A DNA stretch of 5,763 bases from the NCBI GenBank assembly GCA_003819755.1, contig RPQK01000522.1:1-5763 (forward strand), in the 5' to 3' direction. This document shows positions 5,694 through 5,763 of this stretch, one piece after another (position 1 is the stretch's first letter; the number at the start of each line of letters is the position of its first letter). The notes under the pieces were generated by a model. It was not told the DNA's origin, made no database searches, and saw only the letters and a program-made list of their open reading frames with translations. The DNA comes from Acidobacteriota bacterium. Lineage in GTDB: Bacteria; Acidobacteriota; UBA6911; RPQK01. A program made the translations under genes and the position numbers.

Positions 5694-5763
5694 ACTGTCA
5701 TCGACGAAAACAACCAGCTAATCTCTATATTCGTCTCCAGCATCAAGACGGCGAAACGGAAGA
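5694..5763 (+). pseudogene. C-terminal remnant of a four-helix-bundle (S23/IVP-type) protein, runs off window
   Basis: The frame reading ACT GTC ATC from 5694 gives TVIDENNQLISIFVSSIKTA followed by KRK at the window edge. From memory this closely matches the last helix of the small four-helix-bundle proteins related to the 23S rRNA intervening-sequence protein (endings such as ESNELISIFVxSIKTAKK). Those proteins are about 115-130 residues and this motif sits at their C-terminus. Here the frame is open only from 5613, through the heptamer repeat (an ATG at 5649 would give 38 codons to the edge). No recognisable first three helices lie upstream. The simplest reading is a gene whose middle was deleted, leaving repeat-derived 5' sequence joined to the 3' end. 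It could instead be a genuine tiny ORF. No database comparison was possible. Confidence 0.5.

Overview
The window looks like bacterial chromosome or metagenomic contig from a didermic (Gram-negative-type) organism of moderately high GC. All real genes lie on the + strand, and positions 1-5473 read as one operon-like block. It encodes the periplasmic and inner-membrane parts of a MacAB-type ABC exporter, followed by a cytoplasmic metallophosphoesterase. The didermic inference rests on the adaptor family, which bridges an inner-membrane transporter to an outer-membrane channel. The short tandem repeats (a 9-mer at 1872-1898 and a GAATATC 7-mer at 5626-5666) and the remnant next to the second resemble intergenic clutter I associate with Acidobacteriota, Planctomycetota and similar lineages. 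That taxonomic hint is weak and from memory.

Layout: (1) 1-1824, the 3' part of a membrane-fusion (HlyD/MacA-type) adaptor gene that begins before the window. It carries one adaptor module cut by the window edge and then a second complete module in the same polypeptide. (2) 1825-1934, a 110-base gap with nested inverted repeats and three copies of a 9-base direct repeat. (3) 1935-3254, a second, single-module adaptor with its own N-terminal membrane anchor. (4) 3276-4511, a MacB/FtsX-type permease without a fused ATPase. (5) 4517-5473, a calcineurin-like metallophosphoesterase, 5 bases after the permease stop. (6) 5474-5763, 290 bases without an intact gene: hairpins around the operon end, the heptamer repeat, and an open frame running off the window whose translation resembles the C-terminus of a four-helix-bundle (S23/IVP-type) protein.

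Likely joint function: the permease would move substrate or transmit mechanical force across the inner membrane, powered by a separate ATPase that is not in this window. The adaptors would form the periplasmic conduit to a TolC-like channel. Three adaptor modules, two of them covalently fused, serve one permease gene, which is the most unusual point here. The phosphoesterase is probably co-translated with the permease, but its role in the system cannot be read from the sequence.

I see no CRISPR array, tRNA, rRNA, insertion sequence or clearly novel defence system. The points most worth a second look are the tandem-fused adaptor, the structured spacer at 1830-1917, and the repeat-plus-remnant at the right edge.
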